From Sialis fuliginosa (taxonomy: Eukaryota; Arthropoda; Insecta; Megaloptera; Sialidae): 64,000 bases of DNA. Below, one piece after another: positions 39,947 through 50,184 of this stretch (its first letter is position 1; each line of letters opens with the position of its first letter). The stretch is taken from assembly GCA_961205875.1 (NCBI GenBank), contig OY540815.1, positions 496,001 through 560,000 on the forward strand, given 5' to 3'. A program made the translations under genes and the position numbers. The notes beneath the pieces are model-generated. The model made no database searches and had not been told where the DNA came from. It saw only the letters and a list, made by a program, of their open reading frames with translations.

Positions 39947-41696
39947 ATCCGTCTGCCTCATCCCGTACAATTTCCATTCCAACAAAATGTTCTGGAGTGC
40001 TGATAGTTATTTCGAATGTTGTTTCTAACGCCCTTAGAACCATATTAAGTGCCTCTGCGTCTCTTGTCATTATCAGTCCGTCATCAACATACAATATTAG
40101 CAGGATTCTCTCTTCATTTACATTTCCTATGTAAACACAGCTGTCAGCTGTACTTTGAGTGAAACCATAATTCGTCAAAAACTTTTTAAATGTCTTGTTC
40201 CAGCACCGTGGTGCTTGTTTTAATCCGTATAGAGACTTATTTAACTTACAGAACATTTCTTCAGGTATTTCAATACCTTTCGGAGGTTGCAGGTAAATGT
40301 CCTCTATTAGTTCACCATATAAAAAGGCAGTTTTGACATCGAACTGCATCATTTTTAGGTTATGTCTTGCAGCTATTGCTAATAGTAAACGTATAGTATC
40401 ATAACTTGTGGTCGGTGCATAAATTTCCCCGTAGTCAATTCCTTCTACTTGTGTAAAGCCTTTTGCACACAGCCGAGCTTTGTACATTAAAATTTTTCCA
40501 TCTGCACCTCTTTTAACCTTGAACACCCATTTCGATCCAATTGCTCGTTTGTTTTCCGGCAATCTGACTACTGTCCACGTATTGTTTCTGTCAAGAGCAC
40601 TCAGCTCTTCATGAATGGCAATTTTCCACTTTTCAGCATCATCACAATTCATCGCTTCCTCAAAGATATCTGGAACACCTAATTCAACATAATTAAGTTC
40701 ATACCTTTTTGGAGTTTTTATACTCTCTCGAGGACGCAGTTTCATACTCTGGTCAGCATCTTCTTGATCATGGATTGGTTCCTCAGGTTCATTTTCTATA
40801 GTTTCATTATTCTCAGGCTCATCGTTTTGGTCGTCGAGAACTATTAATGTATAGTTGTTTCGAGGGAACTGTCCGCTGGTGGTCTCATTGAATATTACGT
40901 TTCGTGAAACTGTTATATTCTTCGTTAACACAACATTAAACAACCTGTAGTTCATGGAGTTGCCATCGTAACCCACCAATATCAGTTTTTGACTTTTTGG
41001 GTCCCACTTGGTTCTCTTCTCCTTTGGTACGTGCATGTAGGCAGGGCAACCGAATACTTTTATGTGTCCCAGTTCAGGCTTCTTTCCTGTCCACGCTTCA
41101 TATGATGTTGTGTCTTTGATTTGACTGTTCGGTGTTCGGTTCAATAAATAGACTGCAGTGTTCACTGCTTCTGCCCACAAATATTTTGGAACATCTCTTG
41201 CATAAAGCATAGCACGAGCACTTTCAACAATTGTTCGCAGTTCTCGTTCTGATCGCGCGTTTTGTTCTGGCGTGTAAGGTGCGGTTGTTTCATGTTCAAT
41301 ACCGTTGTTTAATAAAAAGTCTCTGAATTCTTTATTTCGGTATTCCGTACCGTTATCAGTGTGTAGAACTTGAACGCTGTAACCAAACTTATTTTTCACT
41401 TGATTATTAATGTTTTTGAACTTTTCTAAAGCATCACACTTGTTTTTAAGAAAGTATACTGTTCTGTAGCTCGAATAATCGTTTTTAAAAAGTATAAAGT
41501 ACTTCGCACCTTGTACCGACTCTGTAGCGAAAGGACCGCACACGTCACTGTAAGTCAGTTCACCAATATTTAATTTTATGTGTGTACCCTTCTTCTTAAA
41601 CGGCAGCTTATGCTGCTTGCCATATGCACAGGCTTCACAAAAGAATTTGTCTAAGTCTTTCATATCTACACCATTAACCATGTCTTTTGACACCAT
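39947..41696 (-). pseudogene. Copia pol: integrase and reverse transcriptase
   Basis: Open minus-strand frame. The start (residues 1-60) has the Cys pair of the pre-integrase zinc site (F-C-E-A-C-A-Y-G-K). Integrase core: Y-S-D-V-C-G-P-F, H-T-D-N-G-T-E-Y and P-E-Q-N-A-R-S-E carry the D, D, E residues. A variable acidic linker (E-P-E-N-N-E-T-I-E) follows. RT: W-K-I-A-I-H-E-E-L, Q-F-D-V-K-T-A-F-L and the catalytic L-Y-V-D-D-G-L-I-M, then V-G-M-E-I at the C-terminal edge, where the hAT MITE interrupts it. The listed Met is not the natural start; the frame upstream is broken at an A-run near 41705-41712. Confidence 0.9.
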
Positions 41697-42291
41697 ATCA
41701 CTTAATTTTTTTTAACATTTATATGACCGAAACGTTCATGCCACAATTTTAGATTATTAGCCACTGTAATGTTTATTTCCGGAACAATTGTTTTAAACAA
41801 CATCTTGTATATTATGTTATTATTGTCACGAACAGCACATGCCATCAATTCACCTTTTTTTAAGAATATCAGCCCGAATGTTTTCTTTAACTATTTTCAT
41901 GCCTCTAGATGTGATCACACCTTCCGAGAACAAGTTCTTCCGTAGTTCCGGGATGTACAGAACATTTTCGATTGTGCCTTCAACCCACTTGTTGTTTACT
42001 AATTTTTGAATATTAACAGAACCTTCACCTTTGATTGATAAGGATACATTGTTGCCAAGCATTACGCTGTTTTCACTTTTAGATTCAGTAAATGTTGTAA
42101 AGAAGTCTCTGCGATTCGTCATGTGTGCAGATGCACCACTATCCATTGACCAAGAATCGTCTTCAGATATATCAGTTGTTAAATTTAAACTTACATTGAA
42201 AGCATTGGATTTGTTTGTATTGTTGTAATGGCTTTTGGACTTCGTCGGACATTCTCTGACAAAATGGCCTTTCTTATGACATTTAAAGCAT
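41697..42291 (-). pseudogene. Copia gag C-terminus, protease and pre-integrase region
   Basis: Minus strand. After the BEL insertion site comes a CCHC knuckle (C-F-K-C-H-K-K-G-H-F-V-R-E-C), then the protease active site W-S-M-D-S-G-A-S-A-H-M and, later, V-L-Y-I-P-E-L-R-K-N-L-F-S. The frame ends at TGA ~41850 just after an A-run; in a neighbouring frame the reading continues through W-H-E-R-F-G-H-I-N-V-K (zinc-binding histidines) to a TAA at a second A-run (~41708). So two single-base length changes in homopolymers break this part. Either true mutations or consensus errors would look the same. Confidence 0.85.
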
Positions 42292-42698
42292 TGTTCGGGA
42301 TTAAAGTAACTTTTTATATTCAAAGTGCGCGCCATATTTCCCGATCGTTGCCGAGCATGCACGACGCTACCGCGCTAGTACGCAGCGCCACCGCTGCTAA
42401 GCGTCTATGCATGCGGGAGACGCCATTAGCATTCTCGCAGCAATAGAGAGTACAATCGTACACGTTCTATAGTGTAACTTTAGCAATACAGCTTTCTCGC
42501 CGCTATACAGAAGGCAACTTTTACACGTGATATAGTGTAACGAAGAGTTTCTCGACTCTAGAGAGAAATAATTCACTAGTTTTGATTACTTTTATATCAT
42601 GTTTGTTAAGCAATATATTTAGTGTTTGTAAAGTGATAATAATAAATAATCTTACAAAATTTAACATCTACAATCATTTACACATTGCATCCATAACA
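42292..42698 (+). repeat. BEL 5' LTR
   Basis: 407 bp; starts TGTTCGGGATTAAAG, ends CATCCATAACA. Confidence 0.93.
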
Positions 42699-43090
42699 CT
42701 TTGGTGCCGAAACCAGGGACGATTTCGATATTTGTGTCTATTCATCAGGAAGAATTCGCAATATTGTCATCGACGAGAAACGAAGTATTGTCAACAACAT
42801 CGAACCAGCAAACGTGAGTCGTCAATCCTTTGAACAATTTCATTTTCTATAACCTATATTGTCTATGTTACTATTTGAATGCAGTGTGTACAATTTATTA
42901 TTTTCACGGTTCTATTCTATTTCAATTATCAAGTGCATCATATTAATTTATCTAGTAATTAATTGTTGCAAACAATATATTTTTGAATTCTTACAACGCG
43001 CCATTCAAGGAGCACGTTATTCAACAATTAACAATTACAAGTTTAAATTTGACGTTCAATATTTTGTCTTTGTTTCATTTATATGCCAAA

Positions 43091-46000
43091 ATGTCTAAAC
43101 AAGATTTACAAACGTTAATACACAAACGCGGGCAATTAAAGGGACATTTGACTCGTACGAGAAACTATTTTCTATCATTTGACAATAATAACAATGATAT
43201 TCAAATATTAAGATTACGTCTTAGTAAGCTAGAGCCCATATGGTCAGAATTTAATGAAATACAATCTTTTATAGAATTAAAAGATCATTCGGAAACTCAA
43301 TGTCTAGAAAGAAATGAATTTGAAGATTCATACTTTGAACTTGTTTCGTCAATAAATAGATTTATTGAATCAAAATCTATTCTAGAATTAAATTCGACTG
43401 TACCATCAGTACAGCAATCTTCACGAGTCAAGTTGCCTACAATTTCTCTGCCTAAATTTGACGGTTCTTGCGAGGATTGGTTGCCATTTCATGATACATT
43501 TTTATCTCTAATTGATTCTGACGACACGTTATCTAATATTCAAAAATTCCATTATTTAAGTTCATCTTTGAAAGGCATTGCTGCTGAGGTCATTCAATCA
43601 ATCGAAATCTCATCAGCAAACTATGGGTTAGCTTGGAAATTGCTGATTGAGCGGTTTCAAAATAAACGAGCAATAATGCTAACACATTTAAGGGCATTAT
43701 TCGATATAAATGTAATAACTAAAGAATCAGCTATATTACTTAGATCGCTTTCCGACAATTTTCAAAAACATTTGCGCTCATTAAGGTCGTTAGGTTTACC
43801 AACTGATTCTTGGGATGCTATAATTATCTATCTTATAACGACAAAGTTTGATACTATAACCAAACGCGAGTGGGAAACGTATTCATGCACTATAAAAGAC
43901 GAATTTCCTAAAATAAACGATTTATCTAGTTTTTTGTCACAACGATGTCAGATATTAGAAGCTATCAATAACAATCAAGCAAGTACAAGTAACCGTTCTA
44001 TTAACAATAACTTTGATAAATTCAAAAAAACTAATAATACGTCACAAAGGTCATCATATCACACAATGACACAGCTTTCTTGTTATTTTTGCAAGCAATC
44101 TCATACTATTTATCAATGTAAAGAGTTTTTAAAACTTACAATTATTCAACGCAGAGAACAAGTAGGAAGGCTAAAATTATGTTTCAATTGCTTGAGACCG
44201 GGTCATGCAATCACTAGTTGTAAATACGGTGTATGTAAGGAGTGCAAGGCTAAACATAATACCTTATTACACAATTCAGAGAATAAGGACCAGTCTATTT
44301 CTCATTCTCACAATGAAACGACAGCGGTCAATAGCGGTCATTCTTTTGGTACTTCGAATGTAGTATTAGCCACAGCATTAATAAATGTTCTAGACAGTCA
44401 TGGCAATGTGCAAGTAGTTCGAGCATTACTAGATTCAGGGTCTCAGTCGTGTTTCATGACTGAAGCTTTATGTCAACGTTTGCAACTTAAGCGTACGCGA
44501 GTCAATATACCACTTTGCGGTATCAATCAGTCATCCTCTGTCATCAATCATTCTGCCAGCATTCATATACAGTCACGATTCAATAAAAATTATCGTTCTG
44601 TAGTCCAATGTTACATTTTACGTAAAATTACGAACGATTTGCCAAGCAGTAAATTAAATTTACAAACTCTCAATATACCAAATGATATTCAACTAGCAGA
44701 TCCTACTTTTCATATACCAGATAAAATTGAAATTCTGCTAGGTGCTGAAATATTTTGGGAAGTACTAGAAGGGCAATTTAGAGGGTTAAACAATAAATCT
44801 TCCAATCTATACTTGCGCGAATCCAAACTAGGATGGATCCTATCAGGGAGGGCTTCGTGTGAGTCATCTTCAATACGTTCTCAAGTAAATAATCTAGCTA
44901 TGCTATCTCATGACAATAGTGAGAATTTAGATTATCAACTATCGCGATTTTGGCAAGTAGAAGATTGTTCGACTGTACCTGCGTTAGGTGACGAACAATC
45001 GTTTTGCGAACAGCATTTTATCGATAATACATCTAGAGATATTACCGGTAAATTTGTTGTTAAACTACCATTTTATAAGGAATTAAATCTAGGAAATTCC
45101 TTACAAGTAGCAATAAGGCGTTTTCACAGTCTCGAGAAACGTCTAGACAATAATATTCCGTTGAAAGATCAATATTTCATTAATGAATATCTAGCTCTTG
45201 GTCATATGGAATATGTATCTAAATTAGAAGATACACTGCCGCAAAACAATCATTTTTATTTACCACATCATGCCGTCATAAAGGAGACTAGCTCCACGAC
45301 CAAATTACGAGTTGTTTTTGATGGTTCAGTTCAATCCAGTACTGGCATATCTTTAAATGAAACCTTAGCGGTAGGACCAACTATTCAGGCAGATTTATTC
45401 ACACTATTAGTTAGATTCAGATTTCATCGGTATGTTTTGACAGCCGATATCGAGAAAATATATCGGCAAATAAAAATTGATTCTCCTGATTCTGATTACC
45501 AACGTATTTTATGGAGACCAAAGCGCGACGAGTCAATCAATGTTTACCGCCTTTCTACTGTTACTTACGGAACATCATGTGCTCCTTTCTTAGCAATTCG
45601 GTGTTTACAACAACTAGCTCATGAAGAACAGTCTCAGTATCCCATTGGATCAAACATCATTCTGAATGATTTCTATGTAGACGATCTGTTAACTGGTTCT
45701 GACAGTATTCATGAAGGTATTGAATTAAGAAATCAAGTAATGTCAATCTTGCAAAAGGGTGGTTTTCATTTGCGTAAGTGGTGTAGCAATGATCCAAAAC
45801 TATTAGAAGGTCTCTTACCCAATCAGGTAGAAATCAATTCATTCATTAATTTCGATTCAGATTCAATTGTAAAGACATTAGGTTTATGGTGGAATCCACT
45901 CAAAGATATCTTTCAATATAAGGTATCAACTAGTACAAATCCAACAACAGTTACCAAACGATATATCATTTCTGAGATTTCAAAAATATTTGACCCTCTC

Positions 46001-46969
46001 GGACTTATTGGTCCAATGATAGTTACTTTAAAGATCTTTTTACAGCAACTCTGGAAACACAACCTATCTTGGGACGAGGTGTTGCCAGATAAGCTCATTC
46101 AAGAGTGGAATTCGAATCATACTAGTTTACCATTAATTACACAGTTGAATATTCCTCGCTTTATCTTCAATAATGCAGAAGGTTCTATGTTTCAAGTACA
46201 TGGCTTTTGCGATGCTAGTGAACAAGCTTACGCAGCTTGTATCTATATCAGAAATAAGTGCAATGATCGAGTCAACACTTATCTAGTTTGCTCTAAATCT
46301 AGAGTCGCTCCAATCAAAAAACTCACTCTACCGCGACTAGAATTATGCGGTGCGGTTTTATTGTCCACTTTAATGAAGAAGTTTCTGACTTCAATAAACA
46401 TGTCAGTAAACAATAATATTTATTGCTGGACAGATTCCAGAATTGTCTTAGCCTGGCTAAATGCTCCGTCAAGTAAATGGAAAACATTCGTAGCCAACCG
46501 TGTGGCTGAGATTCAAGATGTTTCGCACGATTGGTGCTGGAAACATGTCAGTTCAAAGGATAATCCTGCGGATATACTCTCGCGAGGTTTATCACCCAAG
46601 CGTCTTATAACGTCTTCATTGTGGTGGTCAGGGCCCGATTGGCTTCAAGAGCCTACTATACCTGTACTAGATAACAATTCTTTCCCGGACGATCAAATTC
46701 CCGAGCAAAGAATTACTACCACATTGACTGCTAACGTCCACGATTTTAACATTTTTAATAGATATTCATCTTTTAAAAGGTTACAGCGAGTAACAGCGTA
46801 CATTTTCAGGTTCGTTCATAATGCGAAAAACAAATTACGTCGCAATTATAATCAATTGTCTGTAGAAGAACTCGATCACGCAACCGAGGTTCTAATCAAG
46901 CTTGCACAATTACAATGTTTCAATTCAGAATTCCGTGCATTACAACAAAGAGGTAATATCGATAACTAG
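43091..46969 (+). CDS. BEL/Pao Gag-Pol, part 1 (Gag, protease, RT, RNase H)
   Basis: The likely start is ATG 43091 (M-S-K-Q-D-L-Q-T-L); the frame is open 36 codons further upstream, but that is AT-rich leader. Order by residue: Gag with the BEL signature L-P-K-F-D-G-S-C-E-D-W (~residue 120; DUF1759-type). Zinc knuckles C-Y-F-C...H...C and C-F-N-C-L-R-P-G-H-A-I-T-S-C (~365), plus C-K-E-C. Aspartic protease A-L-L-D-S-G-S-Q-S (~445). RT with L-R-V-V-F-D-G-S, T-A-D-I-E-K-I-Y and the catalytic F-Y-V-D-D-L-L (~860). Then the BEL-specific region with L-T-L-P-R-L-E-L-C-G-A and D-S-R-I-V-L-A-W-L (RNase H). Ends at TAG 46967-46969, ~1293 codons in, just before the integrase zinc domain. All catalytic residues seen are intact. 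Confidence 0.93.
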   Translation: MSKQDLQTLIHKRGQLKGHLTRTRNYFLSFDNNNNDIQILRLRLSKLEPIWSEFNEIQSFIELKDHSETQCLERNEFEDSYFELVSSINRFIESKSILELNSTVPSVQQSSRVKLPTISLPKFDGSCEDWLPFHDTFLSLIDSDDTLSNIQKFHYLSSSLKGIAAEVIQSIEISSANYGLAWKLLIERFQNKRAIMLTHLRALFDINVITKESAILLRSLSDNFQKHLRSLRSLGLPTDSWDAIIIYLITTKFDTITKREWETYSCTIKDEFPKINDLSSFLSQRCQILEAINNNQASTSNRSINNNFDKFKKTNNTSQRSSYHTMTQLSCYFCKQSHTIYQCKEFLKLTIIQRREQVGRLKLCFNCLRPGHAITSCKYGVCKECKAKHNTLLHNSENKDQSISHSHNETTAVNSGHSFGTSNVVLATALINVLDSHGNVQVVRALLDSGSQSCFMTEALCQRLQLKRTRVNIPLCGINQSSSVINHSASIHIQSRFNKNYRSVVQCYILRKITNDLPSSKLNLQTLNIPNDIQLADPTFHIPDKIEILLGAEIFWEVLEGQFRGLNNKSSNLYLRESKLGWILSGRASCESSSIRSQVNNLAMLSHDNSENLDYQLSRFWQVEDCSTVPALGDEQSFCEQHFIDNTSRDITGKFVVKLPFYKELNLGNSLQVAIRRFHSLEKRLDNNIPLKDQYFINEYLALGHMEYVSKLEDTLPQNNHFYLPHHAVIKETSSTTKLRVVFDGSVQSSTGISLNETLAVGPTIQADLFTLLVRFRFHRYVLTADIEKIYRQIKIDSPDSDYQRILWRPKRDESINVYRLSTVTYGTSCAPFLAIRCLQQLAHEEQSQYPIGSNIILNDFYVDDLLTGSDSIHEGIELRNQVMSILQKGGFHLRKWCSNDPKLLEGLLPNQVEINSFINFDSDSIVKTLGLWWNPLKDIFQYKVSTSTNPTTVTKRYIISEISKIFDPLGLIGPMIVTLKIFLQQLWKHNLSWDEVLPDKLIQEWNSNHTSLPLITQLNIPRFIFNNAEGSMFQVHGFCDASEQAYAACIYIRNKCNDRVNTYLVCSKSRVAPIKKLTLPRLELCGAVLLSTLMKKFLTSINMSVNNNIYCWTDSRIVLAWLNAPSSKWKTFVANRVAEIQDVSHDWCWKHVSSKDNPADILSRGLSPKRLITSSLWWSGPDWLQEPTIPVLDNNSFPDDQIPEQRITTTLTANVHDFNIFNRYSSFKRLQRVTAYIFRFVHNAKNKLRRNYNQLSVEELDHATEVLIKLAQLQCFNSEFRALQQRGNIDN

Positions 46970-48286
46970 AGTAGTTTACTTAATTTACAACCTTTTCTTG
47001 ATGACAATGGTTTGTTGAGAGTGGGAGGTAGACTGACTTATTCCGACTTACCATACAATCAAAAACATCCAATCATATTACCGGGAAAACACATTCTTAC
47101 AGAATTAATGATTCGAAATGAACACATTAAACAATTACACGCCGGTACGCAATTATTACTAGCTTCTTTTCGTCTTCAATATTGGCCTATAAATGGTCGT
47201 CAATTAACCAAATCAATAATTCATAAATGCATTACTTGCTTTAAATCCAAAGTAAAATATAATCAACCCATGATGGGCAATTTACCTCATCATCGCATAA
47301 ATCCAGCGCGAACATTTCAGAATACGGGTATCGACTTCTTTGGTCCACTTTATATTTTACAAAACAATAATCGGAGTAAACGTACTGTTAAGGCTTACGC
47401 CGCGATCTTCGTTTGTCTAGTGACAAAGGCAGTACACATCGAGTTGGTGGGTGATCTCACTACACAATCCTTCATTAATTCTTTAAAGCGATTTATTTCT
47501 AGACGTGGCAAGGTCACAAACATATATTGTGACAACGGCACTAACTTTGTTGGTGCAAAACGAGAATTAAATGAGCTATACAATTTATTCTTAGATGAAT
47601 GTCACCAGAATCAAATCATACATTATTTATCCAATTTATCTATTAATTGGCATTTTTCACCACCTCGAGCTCCTAACTTTGGCGGGTTGTGGGAGGCCGG
47701 TGTAAAATCGTTTAAATTCCATTTAAAAAGAATTACGGCAGGAGTATATTTTACTTTTGAAGAAATGTACACATTGCTATCTCAGATAGAATCATGTCTT
47801 AATTCACGTCCTATATCTCCATTGACCGACGATCCCAACGATCTATCTCCTTTGACCCCTGGTCATTTCCTAATAGGCGATTCACCAGCAGCTATATGTG
47901 AACCAGACTTGACAGGCTTACACGAGAACCGCTTGTCACGCTGGCAACGAGTGCAAGTCCAATTGCAACACTTCTGGCGTCGCTGGTCAGCGGAATATCT
48001 ACACACTCTGCAACAGCGCTCCAAATGGCGCACTTCTACAATTAATCTAGAACTGGGTACTATGGTGTTAGTGCACGAAGACAACACTCCGCCTACAATG
48101 TGGTGTCTAGGCCGCATTGTACAAGTGCATCCAGGACAAGACGGCATCACGCGAGTAGCAACGGTCATGACCAAGAATGGCAGCTACAAACGTGCAGTGT
48201 CAAAACTATGTATTTTACCGATCGATGATGATTTGAAAGTACACGATCAACTTTCAAGTGGGGCGGCATGTTCGGGATTAAAGTAA
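46970..48286 (+). CDS. BEL/Pao Gag-Pol, part 2 (integrase)
   Basis: Same reading frame as part 1, separated only by the TAG codon; the next Met is 47012. It begins with L-L-R-V-G-G-R-L, the usual entry to BEL integrase. It has the zinc-binding H-I-K-Q-L-H...C-I-T-C, then the core with G-I-D-F-F-G-P-L, Y-C-D-N-G-T-N-F and G-G-L-W-E-A-G-V-K carrying the D, D, E positions. The C-terminal DUF5641-type domain (L-S-R-W-Q-R-V-Q, W-R-T, G-R-I-V-Q-V-H-P-G-x-D-G) ends 48284-48286. It overlaps the first 18 bases of the 3' LTR. Whether the single TAG is read through or is a loss mutation cannot be told from one copy. Confidence 0.92.
   Translation, partial: SSLLNLQPFLDDNGLLRVGGRLTYSDLPYNQKHPIILPGKHILTELMIRNEHIKQLHAGTQLLLASFRLQYWPINGRQLTKSIIHKCITCFKSKVKYNQPMMGNLPHHRINPARTFQNTGIDFFGPLYILQNNNRSKRTVKAYAAIFVCLVTKAVHIELVGDLTTQSFINSLKRFISRRGKVTNIYCDNGTNFVGAKRELNELYNLFLDECHQNQIIHYLSNLSINWHFSPPRAPNFGGLWEAGVKSFKFHLKRITAGVYFTFEEMYTLLSQIESCLNSRPISPLTDDPNDLSPLTPGHFLIGDSPAAICEPDLTGLHENRLSRWQRVQVQLQHFWRRWSAEYLHTLQQRSKWRTSTINLELGTMVLVHEDNTPPTMWCLGRIVQVHPGQDGITRVATVMTKNGSYKRAVSKLCILPIDDDLKVHDQLSSGAACSGLK
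48252..48268 (+). other. BEL polypurine tract
   Basis: TTTCAAGTGGGGCGGCA directly precedes the 3' LTR and overlaps the end of the integrase frame. Confidence 0.7.
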
Positions 48287-48675
48287 CTTTTTATATTCAA
48301 AGTGCGCGCCATATTTCCCGATCGTTGCCGAGCATGCACGACGCTACCGCGCTAGTACGCAGCGCCACCGCTGCTAAGCGTCTATGCATGCGGGAGACGC
48401 CATTAGCATTCTCGCAGCAATAGAGAGTACAATCGTACACGTTCTATAGTGTAACTTTAGCAATACAGCTTTCTCGCCGCTATACAGAAGGCAACTTTTA
48501 CACGTGATATAGTGTAACGAAGAGTTTCTCGACTCTAGAGAGAAATAATTCACTAGTTTTGATTACTTTTATATCATGTTTGTTAAGCAATATATTTAGT
48601 GTTTGTAAAGTGATAATAATAAATAATCTTACAAAATTTAACATCTACAATCATTTACACATTGCATCCATAACA
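48269..48675 (+). repeat. BEL 3' LTR
   Basis: 407 bp, no difference seen from the 5' LTR. Confidence 0.93.
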
Positions 48676-49344
48676 GCATTTTACTTTTTCTTTGCTGAAT
48701 TTCTGTTTATTCTTCGATAGTACGGTTAAGGCTGTTTCAGTTTCTTCTACTCCGTTCATGTTCAGTTCTTCATCCAACAATCGAGCAGTTAAATTTCCAA
48801 TTGTTTGTTTTGCTTCATCTACAGACAGTCACGCTTGCCTGAAACCTCTGAATTTCGCAGGCAGACTGCTTAGAATTTTTGTCATGATGGTTATATTATT
48901 CACTGCTTCTCCTGTTTCTTTTATCTGACGAGCCAAATTTTCTACTTTTGCTATGTGTTGAACAATAGAGTCATTTGAATTCATCTTGTATTGATGAAAC
49001 CGCTCATGTATTAACATTTTGTTGGTTTCGCTGTGTTGTTCATAAATTGAATTTAACTTGTCAAGAATTTCTTTGGAAGTTGCACAGTTTTTTATCAAAG
49101 TAATTTGGTTGTAGTCCATCGCTGACGTTAAAACAAACATTGCAGTTGAATCAAGTTTCTCCCATTTTGTGAATGCTGTTTCTGTTTCTGGCTTTTTTAT
49201 GTCGACAATGGGTTTGATTGTCGAGCCACTTGTGACTCCATATATGCCCTTGGCCTTTAGTGCGCAAATCAACTGGAATTTCCATTGATGATAATTACTC
49301 CCATCAAACTTGTTGATTGACCCCAACTCTATCTTCTCCGCCAT
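48676..49344 (-). pseudogene. Copia Gag N-terminal part
   Basis: Starts at ATG 49344 (M-A-E-K-I-E-L), followed by the Gag-polypeptide pattern F-D-G-S-N-Y-H-Q-W-K-F and, further on, S-A-K/T-x-I-L-D-K-L and S-L-P-A-K-F-R-G-F, typical of copia Gag (DUF4219/UBN2 type). The frame is closed by TGA at 48829-48831, where a Trp codon (TGG) is expected from the family pattern. Beyond it the same frame stays open to the BEL insertion at 48675. The downstream half with the zinc knuckle is on the other side of the BEL element. Confidence 0.85.
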
Positions 49345-49461
49345 TCTCTTGACCGGTGTATATTAATTTATGCACGAAGAGAACAAAGATCACGGAACAA
49401 ATCCACTCTTTCGGAGACACTATTTTTCTTCTACTTTCTCACGTTGATCTGGGCCCATAAC
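49345..49461 (-). other. Copia leader with initiator tRNA-Met primer site
   Basis: Directly after the 5' LTR the minus strand reads GGTTATGGGCCCAG (~49449-49462). This matches the internal half-tRNA primer sequence used by copia-type elements of insects. The gag ATG lies ~105 bp further on. Confidence 0.85.
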
Positions 49462-49716
49462 CTTTTATAGTTATGAAATAAAACACAATGTAAATGAAAG
49501 TATAATATATATTGTTGATATTATATATTAATTGTTAACAAAAATAGCACAGTAAAGTTACAACGATCCTAATTCCACGAGCACTTTATGTCGAGTGAGC
49601 GTTGGCAGTATTTTCAACGCTCTCAACCAATCAGACGCTTCCTTGTGTGTACCAATCAGATACGATTTGTCAAGTGCGCCAATTCACTTACACTCTAAAG
49701 TTAAAATCCCAATACA
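49462..49716 (-). repeat. Copia 5' LTR
   Basis: 255 bp; three substitutions relative to the 3' LTR. Confidence 0.88.
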
Positions 49717-50184
49717 TACTAATATTGTTAAGAAGTTTTAAATATTAAGGAATTTTTAATGCATAGGTACATATACACATATGTGTATATTCAATAATGT
49801 TATGAGATAAGACGTAGTTTGTTTAGTCTATTCACCCTAGCCCTGGTGATAATGTTTACATTTGTGAAGTGGATCTGAGATGCAGATGCACAAAGGAAGG
49901 TACATTTGATTATCAGAGGTCCTGTATGCAAGATTGCTTGCGAGCTTATGTTTTTAATATTGAACAATTAAATATTATTTATTACTTTATTATAAAGGAG
50001 TTTTATTTTAAAAATATTTCCTAACATATCAGAAGTGGGATAGTGTACCTGTGTACCTAATAGTGAAGACTGTGTGTAAAATTTGAAATTTTCTGTACGA
50101 AAATAAAAATTGAAGGAATAATATTGTGTGTGTGAAGTTTTCTGTGTGAAAATATATTTGAACAATATCAATTTCTACTTAAAT

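Larger units (their letters stand above)
42292..48675 (+). mobile_element. Complete BEL/Pao retrotransposon
   Basis: 407-bp LTRs 42292-42698 and 48269-48675 (TGTTCGGG...CCATAACA); reading them side by side I found no difference. The 4-bp target duplication GCAT (42288-42291, 48676-48679) lies in the zinc-knuckle coding region of the copia gag. Primer site TGGTGCCGAAACCAGGGA (42702-42719). Purine tract AAGTGGGGCGGCA before the 3' LTR. One long gag-pol frame is broken only by a single TAG. Confidence 0.95.
38428..49716 (-). mobile_element. Decayed Ty1/copia element carrying two further insertions
   Basis: 255-bp LTRs at 38428-38682 and 49462-49716 (CTTTTATAG...CCCAATACA on the plus strand) differ at three positions. 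ATACT overlaps or adjoins both outer edges (38425-38429, 49716-49720) and may be the 5-bp target duplication. The order on the minus strand is primer site, gag, protease, integrase, RT, RNase H, purine tract. It is interrupted by a BEL/Pao element (42292-48675) and a hAT MITE (39489-39946). It also has a nonsense codon in gag and at least two frame breaks at A-runs. Confidence 0.93.

Noticed and set aside
47395..48174. Minus-strand ORFs of 62 and 103 codons
   Set aside because: Antisense to the BEL integrase.
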